DNA of 64,000 nt from Malurus cyaneus samueli (lineage: Eukaryota; Chordata; Aves; Passeriformes; Maluridae), in assembly GCA_009741485.1 (NCBI GenBank), contig CM019236.1:62371207-62435206 (forward strand), written 5' to 3'. Positions 36,914 through 49,466 of the stretch are shown piece by piece (position 1 is the stretch's first letter; each line of letters begins with the position of its first letter). Below the pieces are notes generated by a model that saw only the letters and a list, made by a program, of their open reading frames with translations, did no database searches and was not told the DNA's origin. Made by a program: the position numbers and the translations under genes.

Positions 36914-39900
36914 CAAGTCTGCCCCTGGATAAACTGGAAATGATTCCTGTGTTGGCAGCTAGGATCTTTCCTTTTGAAGATGGGAGGATATTGATCTGGA
37001 TGGGCCGAGATTCCTTGCCTTTGAATTGCAGGACCTTTTTTTGTGAGGATTGCGGGATTCAGAGTACTGGTATCCACTTGACCAAGTCTTTATCGACCGT
37101 CTAGGTTCGAGCTGATGCATGCAGGCTTTGATAAGACCGGCGTTGTGCTCTGATCCCACGTAGTGTTTTCCACTGACGGGTCTTCTTATGACCACTCATT
37201 GCAATGTCTAACCTCCTACTGTTGAGATGTGGATTTGGACACACATATTTTTCTGCTCTTCCGTCCCTTCAGGTTTAAGCATCTTCTTGCTTTTTTTCAC
37301 TTTGTGTCCATCGTACTGTGTTCCTAAACTGCCATTGTTCTCTGTTCCTGCCTCCTCCCCTCTTCTCAGTACCTCAGACCCAACTCCCTATCCTGTGGTC
37401 CTGTACAGCAGAATTCTGTAAATATCTGACCAGTGTTATTCTGCCCTGTTTCATCAGTTGGCCTTTCAAGCAACTTCTCTAGCTTAAAGGCGTTTCTAGT
37501 GCAGGCCACGAACACACTTTTTGTTTTTTCCCTGTCGTTGTTGTAAAATCACGATTCATCCTTTTCAGTGAGAAAGGCTCTTGAGCAGTGTCCCTGTAAT
37601 GTCGTATAGCAACTCACATGAAGGGATCTTCATGGTCTTCACAATGTGCTCGTCAAATAATCTCCGAGCTTTAGGTGTTAGAATGTATAGATTGTATAGA
37701 TGTACAGAATAATGTCCTATTCTAAAAGCAATATAATTTCATAATCATATATGTCAGTGTATTATAGTATTATTACAATTATTATATTAATTGAATATAT
37801 GAATAGAGTGGAGAACAGACACAGTAGCTATGGATGTAGCAGCACAACGGAGACTCTGTAGGATCATGTCTCTTTAGTTTTCTTTGACCGTCCCGCCACT
37901 CCTGTCTTTTTGTGGCAGCTCCTCTATCAGTGTTTCTATTCCATTTCAGTGCACTCCTAATACAGCTTTAAATCTCTCTTGTTAATTTAGACCATTAACT
38001 CTATATCCCACTTTGACAGTAGCAAATGTTTGGGTATTATTCACCTTTGATGAGCTCAGTTTATTATCCATGAACCCTATCGCGTCCTCTGGACAAAGAT
38101 TACAACACACTTGTCTTCTTTTGCTGGTCTTTTGTTCATATTATTCTCAGACTGTCTCAATCTATTAATCTATTATAGGGCAATATCAACTGGACAGACT
38201 CAGCTTGAGCCTTACCAGAGCCTCTTAGCTGAGTTATGCTCTTGTTATCAACAATATCTTCGTGCCATGGCAAACAGAAAAAGAGTGTCGTAGCTGGACC
38301 TTCCACATTAGTGAGGAAGTGAGAAATTGCTTGAGCGATTGAAAGAGATTAAGAAGGTTGTGGAAAGTGGACAGAAACAATCGATAGTTCTACTGAGGCC
38401 AGATTAAAAGAGCAGCTGGGTGGCAAAGTAAGACCAATGCAGAAAGAACGGAGAACTGCAAATGGCTGAGCAATAAGGTGACACTTTACCGATTGCTGAG
38501 CTGGGAGGAGTTTTGCTGTCTGCACAGACTCCTTCTCCACTTCCAGGCTCTTGTATGTGGCTGACGTTTTGCTCTGTCCATTCACACCTGGTCCATGACT
38601 GTATGTGGGACAACTGCCCCCAGGGGCAGTGCTCCCTCCATTTGTCACCATACTACTTCCACCTAACGTGGTACTGTTTCTACACAGACTATTTTTTTTT
38701 TTTTAATGAAGTTTATTTTGTAATCGTGTATTCAATTTTCATATTAGAAGCCTGCTGCTTTCAACCCTTTTCCTACTTGTCACTGGATAACTAGTAAAAT
38801 CCCTTGCTTGCTTTGTCTTGTGACACCATCCTATCAGTTTATCTGGCCAAAATCTTTGATATTCTAAACTACCCTCCAGTCTTCACTGTCCTTTCCACCT
38901 TCATGTTCAGTTGAATTGCCTTAACAGCTTTAGATTGGTCTTATGAAGCTCAGCATTCTGTTTGGTTTATTTTAAGTTGGAATGCTCCCTTCAAAACAGC
39001 ATTCGCCATTTCAGCTTTATTAATGTTGGTTATGCTATTTGTTTTCCGGCTAGAGTAAGTTGAGACAGGCTTTCTAGCAGATCTCTAAAGTTTGCAACCC
39101 CTACTCAAGTTTTTCTTAATCAAATTTCTAGCACTTCTGATAATTTCTAAATCTCAAATGGTTAGCTATTTTTATCATATCAGTCGCAGATGCAGATATA
39201 TGTGCGCTTCTCACCTTTCAGGATTTGTTAGTCCTTGATCTGTTTAAATTTACACTGAGAATAATAAATCCATATATGATGCTTTTCATATATGATGTCT
39301 CCCTCTATAATAAGTGTATAGTTATAAGGAGTTTGTAAGATATTAATATCAGGCTAAAATTATATACTGGTTGAATCTATTTTACTTTGAATATATTTTT
39401 CCCACTACATTTCAATACCATAGCAAGTTTTGCCTTTCTTATGATTACGATGTCAGCTCTGGGCAAATGCTTGACTTTTATTTCACTATCAAATGACAAT
39501 TCAATAAATAAAAATTACCCCTATGTACCAATTTCACCAAATACTGATTTCCATACCGTATATGGTTTCAAAGTCTCTTTAGAATTTTGATTAAAATGTA
39601 GTTTAAAGGTGAAAAAAAGGTCTGTTTGTTGAGCTGATGGTCCTGGAGAGCCAGAAATTCTACTCACAGCAATTGTGTCTCCCTGCGATTTGTCGACCTT
39701 CAGGCTTTTTAGACCACAAGAGCAGCACTGGCCATGAAAAGAGACATGTAGGTTATTATTACTAAATATACCTCCTAAAATGTAGGTATTATTATTAACA
39801 AATTAACAAGATCTGCGAGCACTAATAATTTCACCGGGTATATATTAGTAGTGCAATATTTAATACTATATTTATCAGCATTAAATTATATTGATATATG

Positions 39901-42900
39901 TTTTTAAAGGCACTTTAGGAAATAGATGTTGCAGGCCACTCCACAAACAGACTGACAAAGTAGTGTCTAGTTTTAAGCCTAATAAATTGTGTCATTATAA
40001 TATAATTATAAACACTGCAATTGGTTACAAGCGTTTTCCTACTCACTACTTCTGCTTCATGAGGAGCAATTCAGCTAGGCCTCTGTCAATGGCGAACAAC
40101 CTTTGAATTTTTGTGATCCTATGCCATATTCTCCAGTCTCACTCCACCTGAAGTGATTGAACTAAAGAGAAAAAATACATTCCTGAAATCGTAAGTGTAA
40201 TCTTATAGTACCGAACTAGGGTATTAAGATATCTCCCTCAAGAGACAGAGAGATATACAGTTTGGCTTTTGTGGAGTCGCCTTCTTCCACTTTGTCGTGT
40301 GGTGTTCACCCATGTGGCTATAAGAGAGTAGCTGATTTCATACTTGATTTTAGTACCTTCACTTTTAGAATAAGAAAATTCTCAAGTACTCTGTAGACTT
40401 GGTAGCTGTGGATCTTGGTCAGTTGGTCGCTCAATGTGTTGCATTGATTGGGCATAGATTAATGTGCAGATAGCCTCATAACCACTGCTGTCTCAAGAGA
40501 GTTACAACTTTCAACACCTTTAAAGGCTGGGGCACTTAAAGGACATCTCCTTACTAGTTCAATCTTGAAAATGAGAGAGAAATTCAGAAGAGCAAGAGCA
40601 AAATGTTCCCATTGGTCACATCCATGCGATGAGTTCTAGTTACAGGCAAACCAATTTGATCATCTTCTGCTCAACTTTTTCATACATTCCTTTCTAAAAA
40701 TATAACACTTGATTTTCTCAAACTGACATTACTTTTCATTTCTCTCATTCTCTGTATTCTGTTGAGTTTGCTTACCTTTCATGGATTTTGAAAATTCAAA
40801 GCAGTTTTCATTACTGAGTCTGCTTCTTCATTGTTTTTGTTAATGGCTCACTGAATTTCAGGAGATGGACATTTTTTTAAAAAATAAGCTAATTCAGTTC
40901 TTTTTCTTGCCTCTTATTTGCACAAACTAGACCTCAGGTTTGTCAACAGTTATCCTAGGCTGCTTTCTTTGATTTGATTAAGAAATTATTTGAAAGGCTG
41001 TGTTTCTGCCTTTGAGTGCTGTGGGGACTTTCCATGTCACTTTCTCTTTTTCTGGGTTTCTACTAAAACTTTTAAATCCATTAACAATCAGATAGTACAG
41101 TAATTCCAATTTGTTTGAGTACACAGTGCGTATAATGTCCTTTCATTCAAATGAGAGAAATCAAAAGGTTTTGTACCCAATAAAATGAGTTCTCATTCGC
41201 TTGCATCTGGCTTGGGGCAGTGAAGGACAATTCCCTTACTGGTGGATTTTCCTTGGCCTCTAATGGAAAATAGGCTGCAATCCATAAATTAGTGTGATAC
41301 GCTGTACTGTGGGCATTGCATGCAGTGTCATCATTGTAAAAAAAAGTCTGCAGGCATCTCCTTTTTACATGCTCCTTTGTTCCGTTATTTATTCTAGATA
41401 CAGGCAGAGGAATATTTGGATTATTTTTGTCTCCATATGTATGGTTTAGCAATGCTGTAAAGAACACAATAACAACAGTAGAGGCTAGATTCCTTTTTCC
41501 AATATAGAAAACGACGAGTGTAAGAAAATAACTAGAACATTAAAGTATGATTTATTTTCATGCATTTCCCTACTTTTAAAGTGAAAGTTATAGAAGCATT
41601 ATTGGGGAGCGAGCCCCGATGATCATGAATGACTTATTGTCATTAATAAACAAAAAGGATTTGAAGCGGCTAAATAAATGGACAGGAACTTTTCGAGAAT
41701 AGGATAGTTTCAGAGAGGTCTAATCTAAACGTGTGTGACTGGAGTACAATTGTTATGGTGAAATTCGAGTGCATATTAGCATGTATAATAATTAAAAAGG
41801 TTAATTACAATAGTAATACAAAATATGAATTATAAGACAACCTAGTGAGGAGTAGTAGATAAGTGAATAATATCATAGATCCTGTATAACTCTATCATTT
41901 GCATTATTATGAACAGAGGATGTATAGGGAAAATCAGAAGATGGAGGGTCTAGTACCCAGCAATGATCAGATTTAAACAGTTTTATTTTCGTATCAGGTC
42001 TATGCAGTTTGGATGCTGTCAGTCTGGAAGGGTGGAGGAAGGCAAGGAAGAGCGACAGTAGACAGTAGATTACTTTTCTCTCAGCTCTAGCATGGGGCCC
42101 ATAATGAAGTTATCAGGCAGTGATCTTAAACATAGCAAAGTGGACATAACATAAGCAAAGCGGGGAATTATCTCCTAGATATCAAGCAGTCAGAGTGGAG
42201 TGATTAGAAAAACTGGCAGCTCGACAGATTCGGGGTGGTCTGTTGAACACAACAGGACACAATTCAACCTCCAGGCTCAGGAAGTTCTACCCAGATTGCA
42301 GATGTCCTTACTTCAACATACACATCCAATAATTTTATCATTTCCTAAGTTACTGCTGAGTTATTGAATATTCTTGCCTATTTGCATTGAACCAGTTATG
42401 ACTATGGGCCCTGATTTTTGTGCGGGCATAACCTAAGTCTGCTGGTGTCTAGGGGCGTGGGCTGACAAGAACAGCCATGGGTTCGTGAGGTACAAGAGAC
42501 TTCTGGCAAAAGAGGTCTTGGGAGAACACGAGCCTGTCTGCTTCCTATGATTTTGTGGACTCAGCATCATGGACAATACGCAGTTTTAAGGAATCACCAT
42601 TATTAGCATAAAAAGCCAGAAGCTGATAGTCCATCATGAATGTGATCTGAGATTTCTGATTAGTTTTGCACAGGCTATGTCCAGGACACTAATGCTCAGG
42701 ACATGCGGCTGTCACCCAGCAGGACCAGCTCCAATGCAAGCTTCTGTGCGTACCTTCTCATACCATTAGCAATACTTTGACTTCGCCAAGAGCTTTTGTT
42801 CTCATATTTTGCTAATGGTAGCAAGACCTGACTCTGTTTTTGGGTTCGCAGTGCCATTCTTAGCATTAGGAAATGTGCACAACCTTCAGTCAGAATAAAT

Positions 42901-43928
42901 GAGAAAGTGTCAAAGCAAAGTTCGAGTTAAAATACATGGGGAAATAGGAGGAAAAGAGAGACTTTCCCATTAGAAATTAAAGAAGGAACTTAATTTTGGG
43001 AGTAAATCAGAGCCTTGAGGTGATCTGACAGCTACATTGTTGTTCAGGCCTGCCAGAAAGGCCACCACACTTTTTGATGTATACTTCTTATGCGCTTACA
43101 GCAGTAATTCTAGCAATGTATGGTCAGCCAAATTAAGAGGTACAGACACAGAATATATCATACTCTAGTCTCCTGCACACTTCAACTCATGTGTTTCACA
43201 ATATGTTTTAATTTTTTTATTCTTTTATTTTCCCCAAAGAAACCCATATTATAAGCAAAAAAGAAGGTAGAGGACCAGAAGATTAGGAGGTCAGAAGGAA
43301 AGATGACAAGTATTGAAGGTTATGCAGTAATAATACAGTTCTTGATGCTAATGCAGAATTGTTTAAGAAGGATGATGCCTTACATAATTGTCATGATTAA
43401 GAATATATGATGGAATTTCTGAAGAAAGGGGATATGTTGAACATCGCCTGTCCTTGCTTTTTTCCTCATCATTGCATGAACAACTCAAAGGAGCAGCTGT
43501 CCAAGTAACTTTATAGGTTAGGCAAACACGTGTATATTAGACATAACGTTGCCTCAAAAGTCTCTGTGTTTACAATTGAGTATATGTCTCTCAGAATACA
43601 CTAATCTATCAAATCCCCAATCAGTTGTTACTGTGAAAAGAAAAGTCAAAGCAGAATGAAATATTTGGTTTCTATCAAAAGAATGTTCTGTGGTTTTGGG
43701 GTTTGTGTTTGTTTGGTTGGGTTTCTTGAAGTATTTGTAAAAAATGAGGTTTAATAGAATTAAAAACTTGGACTTCTTCCATTGATTAATCTAATTTTCA
43801 AATGTTGGAATTCTCACAGACAAAAATTAAAGTTTCAATCAGCTTTTCATAAGGCTCCTCATTTTCCAATGTTTGATAAGTTTTCGCAGCTTTTTATCTA
43901 AGATGGAGGCCTTGCAACTAAACACTGC

Positions 43929-43944
43929 GAAAAAAAAAAAAAAA
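43929..43944 (+). repeat. Poly-A run, 16 bases (partner of the 21-T run in R)
   Basis: Mirror of the T run at 56524-56544. The length differs between arms (16 versus 21), as expected for homopolymer error or slippage. Confidence 0.8.
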
Positions 43945-44397
43945 AGTATTTTCAATTTAGTCAAATATGCTTTAGAAGTCATCCTTTGTACCTCTGCCCT
44001 CACATTTCCTCAACACTTCCCTTGATATTATTCTAGCAAATAGTTCTAGGAATCAAGTATAATGTTTAGATTTGATGATGTCAGCAATTCGCCTCAGAAT
44101 TCCATGACCTATGAGTTTCCTGCCAGTACCTCAAATCAGGAAAGCATTCTGCTGGTAGAAATTCTTTCAGTGTGACATAGTTGCTAGCACACAAGATCAT
44201 CTAGCAAGGTTAATTTACAAGCTTTTTATTGCTGTAATATCCAATGCTTGGGTTATTTTTCCTTCCTTCATGTACATCATCTGTGGAATAAGTGAATTCA
44301 GGTGTGTCTCCAAGTGACAAATTGGGACAAAAGATCATTTGAATACACTCTTTCCTGGTTAGAGTAATATTTTCTGCTTTGTTGAATGCAATGATTT

Positions 44398-44870
44398 TAA
44401 AGATTAATTACTCCATTACAATCATACCCCATGGACTGATGCGCACCACAAAATAACATAGCTGCAGACAATCCTTTTATTGAACCTCCATTTCAGCGCA
44501 ATCATTGCAACCCTAACATTGGCAACAATGTCACCTTGCTCATCTGTAATTGGATTCCCAACTGCGCAGAGACTGCCAAGGGAGCATCGCACCTGCCAGG
44601 CAGAGCCCCTCCTTGGGAAGGGACCTCTGCAGTGCCACAGCCTCGCTCCATTGCCACACTGCTCCTCACTGTTCACTGACAGTATGGATGACCTCCCGTC
44701 CACAAACAAGCACCTGATCACAGAAAACGTTTTGTTTGCTGACAGCAGCTTCTCTCAGAGAATGAGAACGCTCTTACAGAGAGGCAATAACTGCCATGCA
44801 AATGAAACTAACAGGTTGGGTTTTTTTTCTCTCCCATGAAACACCAGTTGTGTGCCAATTGTACAAAAAA
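44398..44870 (-). mobile_element. Mirror copy of the possible 3' LTR (see 55614-56010)
   Basis: Reverse complement of the candidate LTR-like block in R. It holds the AATAAAAGG signal, the GC-rich middle and the purine-rich run beside the start. A 99-codon minus-strand frame at 44422-44721 is open here but interrupted in R. I do not treat it as a gene. Confidence 0.25.
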
Positions 44871-45909
44871 TTTAAGGCTCCACAAAGGTCAGTCTTGCAA
44901 TGAAATTGGTTTAGTATATTATGGAGTTTTGGCTTAGGGTTTTTCCCGGGGAAGAATTCATCCGATGATTGCTACAGGAACTCACTAATTTGCATTAATT
45001 AACGATAAGTTACCATATAAGAGGGAAGGAAGATTGTCTCAGTATAAGCAGAGAGGCAATGTGAAAATTTATGGCTGGAGACAAAATTTGACATTTTTTA
45101 CTTTTGCTCAAGTAACGGCACTTACCAGCTATACAAGAATAGAAGATAGGAAGGACATGGTAAATACCACACAATGGAAGTATTTAATTCATACAGTGGA
45201 AATACGGTATGTATGGAAAATTTGAATTTTCGGTTCTCTGCAAGCGCTGGCATCCCTTCAAAGGGGTCAGTGGCAATGGGCCAGCCACAGTTTTGACTTA
45301 TGGAATCCCATACACAACTTTTTAATGAGAAGTCTCTAGACTGAAGCTTTCATCCTGTGTTCGGTTTGTATGTCTACCTTGTAAAGAAATCAAATCATGA
45401 AACGTATCTGTGTTTTTCTCTTTGAGCCACTCCTTTTTATGTAACCTCCTATCTTTATCTTTAACCTCACTTTATTCTTTACTCCTTCTTTTCTTTGACT
45501 TCCTGTTAGGCTAGAAAGTAACTGGGGAGTATATGACCCAATTTTACTTATAAATATAACATGTAGTAGACAGCAAAATATTTTACATATCCGTTCCCGC
45601 CTTACTATTTTAAACTGTACGTTTACTAGAGTGAGCGGTGGAAAGTGTCTTTTCAATGAAGAGTATAATTATTGAAAAATTAGCTGTTATTAACACTGCA
45701 ATTAATTAGGGTCAATTTATACGTGTAGACCAAGCAAATAAACTTATGCCATTGTGAGAAGTTTCAGGAAAGGATCTCTTTTTTGCTGGCTCTGGCACAA
45801 TGATAAAGAGTTTCCAATACTTATATCATCTAGAAAATTCATTGCTGATCAGCTAAGCTGGGAACTACATTGTACTAGCAACTAGTGACAGTTGCCTTTT
45901 TTAATGAAA

Positions 45910-46467
45910 TTAACCCCTCGTGAGTGTGAACCGTGGGTGTTCCGGCTTCCTTGCAGTTCGTGCCTTTTCTGACCACAGCAGACACAATCTTTTTAGTTTT
46001 GCCATTGCAAGTGGCCCACACTTGACCTCTTGAAGACACAAATTACCATCATCCCTCTCATAACCACAACCCCCATAAGCATGAATATGCCACATTACAT
46101 GGTCTCGTGTTGAACAGCTCAGCCCAGAGGAGACCTCTGTTGTGATGAGGTTCTGCAAGCCCAGACTTTTTCTGGGAGTCCAAAGTTCCCAACCAGGAAC
46201 CACAGTAGATCTTGTAATTTTTCCTGCATTACCAGTGTGATTTAATGTGATGCCGCAGCAGTGCTTTCCACGAGGCACCTTGAGGACCCTGTGCTCCTGA
46301 TACACTTTCATTTGTTCTAAAACTATACGGTTCAAAGATACTGCTTGGCTATATGGGGAACTAGCTGTGTGTTTCTGATACATGAATGCATTATAAAGCA
46401 AAATTGGGCAGCCACTTTTCAGTGAGTTATGGACCCAATTAAGCCCTCGAACTAAAGGGCTTATCAT
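45910..46467 (-). pseudogene. Retroviral envelope transmembrane-subunit remnant (L copy, frame open 185 codons)
   Basis: A minus-strand frame of 185 codons. Residues about 45-95 resemble the ectodomain of a retroviral Env transmembrane subunit: an SLNR..LEQ heptad/immunosuppressive-like region followed about 25 residues later by CC, then N-H-T-G. In the family, a CC pair with a following N/D-H-T-G element closes the disulfide loop. The usual first cysteine of a CX6CC motif is missing, and there is no fusion peptide, membrane anchor or surface subunit, so it cannot be a working Env. After about residue 130 the frame has no resemblance that I recognise. The mirror copy in R lacks the CC pair and stops earlier. 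The assignment rests on motif recognition only. Confidence 0.4.
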
Positions 46468-49145
46468 TGGAAATGAACTCTCAAACTGCTTCTATTCCCT
46501 AAATGCCAGGAGACCATAACAACCAGCAGCAGTCTGACTTGTGATTAGTTTCCTAGAACTGTACTCAAATGGATGAATTCCTAAGATCATCCTGATCCCA
46601 GACATTAAAACCAACCCCTATCTCAAGGAACATACAATCTGGGCAAGTCCACTGAAACTGACTGAGCTGCGGTTACACAGGAAATTCAGAGTGAGATCCA
46701 GAGGTCAGGATGAGAGGACACACCGTTTTCAAAGGGTTTTTGTACTTAACGATTTGTGGAGTAAACACAGAAGCACTGCTGTCTAAATAATCTTTTCCTC
46801 TCTTGACTCTGCACCTGATCCGTGGAACTGAGATTCACACGTAGCTCACCAGAGCTTAATGGATGGCAGCGGAAAATTCAAAATAAACAGGATCAGTTCA
46901 GTGCGTGAGGGGTACTCATGGATGTGTGGACAGCGAAAGCAGTTGCCCAGGCATGGCCAGTTCGGCAGACTTTAGAAATCTATACGAAGGTAAGTGACAA
47001 GTGTGCTTTTTTCAAAAATTTCATAGGTTTTTCCTGTGTAAATACAGGCAGCTTAGGACACTGCAGATGATATTTATCTTTCAACATCTCTTGCTACACG
47101 CAAAGACTTGTTATGGTAACACAGACTTTTTAACACCACAATCTTCTATATTATGAGAAGATGCGAGGAAAGATCTTGAATAATCACATTAACTAACGGT
47201 GGTGTGGCCAGGACTAGTTTATTTGCTGTTTTTTTGGTCCTTGAGGAAGCCCATCAGAGAAGTGATTTTTAGCGTCAATATTAGAGAGAACACCTTCGGC
47301 AGGAAAGTTGTAAGATTGTCCCAAAAGAGGAGAATGTCTATTTAAGAGAATGTACAGGAAAGATAATTTTTTTGTTTGTATTACATTAAATGAACAACTA
47401 AAATTAGAAACTGGTATCAGAATCTGCTAAAGAAAATTGCATATAAATATTCAAATCTAGACCTTATAGCAAAAAGGTATCTGAACGTGAGATGGTGTGA
47501 CAGCAAAGATACAGGTCAAAGAAATATGGTTGTGTAATTGGGATGTTCGGAAAATTAATTGTATGAGGCCGATGATCTCTCCCTGTTTAACTGGTTTCTA
47601 TTTCTCATGTTTTTTTGCCTTTCGACCTATTTTCACTTAAAATGCCGTTTTCAACAATAATTGTTCCGTTCCTCAACATTTCACAATAGCCAATTTTTGC
47701 TTGACGGCATGTTTTTTAATGATTTTTTCTGACCTTTTTTTTTTTTTATTCCTGGGTTGTATTAAATTACTTTATTTGTTGCTAGGGTGTGACACAGCAC
47801 TAATTCTGCCACTAATTCTGGCTTAGTTGTTATTTGTAGCAGGAGTTATACCTTGTTTCTTGAATGTCACCAGAGAATAATTATTTCTCCTGCTCTGCAT
47901 CCTGAGTCGTTTAAACCTCTGGATAAGTGTAGCAACCTGTGAAGCAATATTCATTCTACGGCCAAGCTAAAGAAAATATGTGCATCAGTATTAGGTGTAG
48001 TGATTTACATTGTTTTTCTAGTCCTACTTGCTTCAGAGTACAAATGTTTGATAATGTGGTCTTCCTTTGAAATCTCCTCTGAAGAATACTCAGCCTGGAC
48101 GGAACAGATGGTGAATTAAATTGATGAGAAGAGCAGAAGCTAAAGCACTTTTAACAAAAAATAGGCAGCACAGAAGGAAATGCATTTTCATTCCTTAAAG
48201 GGGAAATAATATTGCCTTGCTGACTAGGGAGGACTCTCTGAAAGATCTCTCTTATTTACCTTGCTATTATTTAATTCTTAAACTTTTTTAGCCCATTGTA
48301 GGTTACTGAAAAGCACCAAAACACCAGTTTTACCATAAAAACACTGAAATCCCAGTTCTTTCTCAGATATCCTGTTCAAATCAATGCTACAAAGGGGATG
48401 TTTCCTCTGCAGTCTTGAATACGGTTTTGTGGGTACACAATGCCAAGCTACCCCATGGGATTCCATGAGCACCCAGAGGACGTGGCACCTGAAAAGAAAC
48501 GGAGGGATGATCTAGGTCCTTTCAGGTGGAGAAGGATGATTCCTGTCGCTGGAAGAATTTGTGCCGTACAGGAGGAGCTCCTTGTGGAGAACTCACTCTG
48601 TCCCTCACACAAGGATGCAGTGAAAACAGGAGAGCTCTGAAAAATGCTCTGCACTGCTGGCGTTCTGTTGCTATGTGTCACTAGCCACCTGGAAGCTTCT
48701 GACTTGTTGTAAGACTACATTTCTGGTTTTATGTGCATCTCCGTATCTGCGGCAATATGCTTTACCGAACCACCTAAATCCAGCACGAGAAGTGTGTGTG
48801 CAGTCTCACCTGTGTGAAGCTGTGCCTGCTGGACAGCTAGTTCGAGATCCGTATATTGATGTTTTCTACTGCCAGTCTATTTGAATGAGATTTGTTCTAT
48901 TCTTTTGGCTCTGACCTTCTCTTCTCAAGACCAACTGTGCTTAAATAAACTTTGAATAGGATTTTTTAGAAGTTTATAAATGAGAATGAAAAGCAAGCAG
49001 ATGTATGAACACTTTTTAAGTCTCCCTGTATTTCTTTCGTAGGTTGGTTTTTAGATCTAGATTCATAGAAATGTTAAGACACATAAATGTGTTCATTTGT
49101 TTCACACATCTGCTTTTCAAAGTGTAATTCCATGGGAGAGTTTCG

Positions 49146-49466
49146 GAATTCACATCATAAACAAGAGTACACAACCACTGGTTGTTAAACCAACATCCAA
49201 ACTCTGAACCCCAGAGGTTTAACTTGAGAGGGAAAAGATAAAAAAAAAAAAGGTATGGAGTTTATTATAGAGATTGAATATTTACACTAAATCCTTATAA
49301 GATCTGGTTTGATCCAGTTGTTCACTCCCTCAATTCTTGAAAACAAATATTACAAAACTGTATTTTTGCATTGGTATACATATATTGTGGACCAATTACT
49401 ATGGTCCATCTGTCCATGTTTCCTTTTGATTGTTTTTGATTGTTTGGGCGCGCATCCCTAAGTTCT
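49146..49466 (-). other. 321 bases with no partner: probable true sequence of the gap
   Basis: This is the only stretch between 36914 and 64000 that has no inverted copy in the window. On the minus strand it continues directly from the last base of A (A ends AAATGCC at 32267; its mirror ends at 49467) and leads directly into the start of R (mirror of 49145). It therefore supplies what lies between A and R if the block is read backwards. It contains an A-run near 49239-49251 and no coding signal. Confidence 0.7.

Larger units (their letters stand above)
36914..49145 (-). repeat. Left arm (L) of a >12-kb inverted repeat
   Basis: Reverse complement of 51188-64000 along its whole length. Anchor pairs (L position / R position): 36915/64000, 37227/63673, 38590/62190, 41610/58972, 44440/56010, 45400/55010, 46080/54320, 48450/51890 and 49120/51220. 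The coordinate sum drifts from about 100,914 at the outer end to about 100,340 at the inner end. L is therefore about 580 bases (4-5%) shorter than R, through many dispersed small indels rather than one deletion. Many CpGs in L correspond to non-CpG sequence in R made by a gained or lost base (e.g. L 'attcgagtgc' against R 'attcagtgc'). I see no intact gene. The divergence pattern points to sequencing error in at least one arm, mainly this one. Confidence 0.95.

Noticed and set aside
36559..37104. 181-codon plus-strand frame near the outer part of the left arm
   Set aside because: The mirror region in R (63810-64000) carries stops and indels in the corresponding frame, and the peptide has no family features. 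A chance frame in error-rich sequence is likelier.
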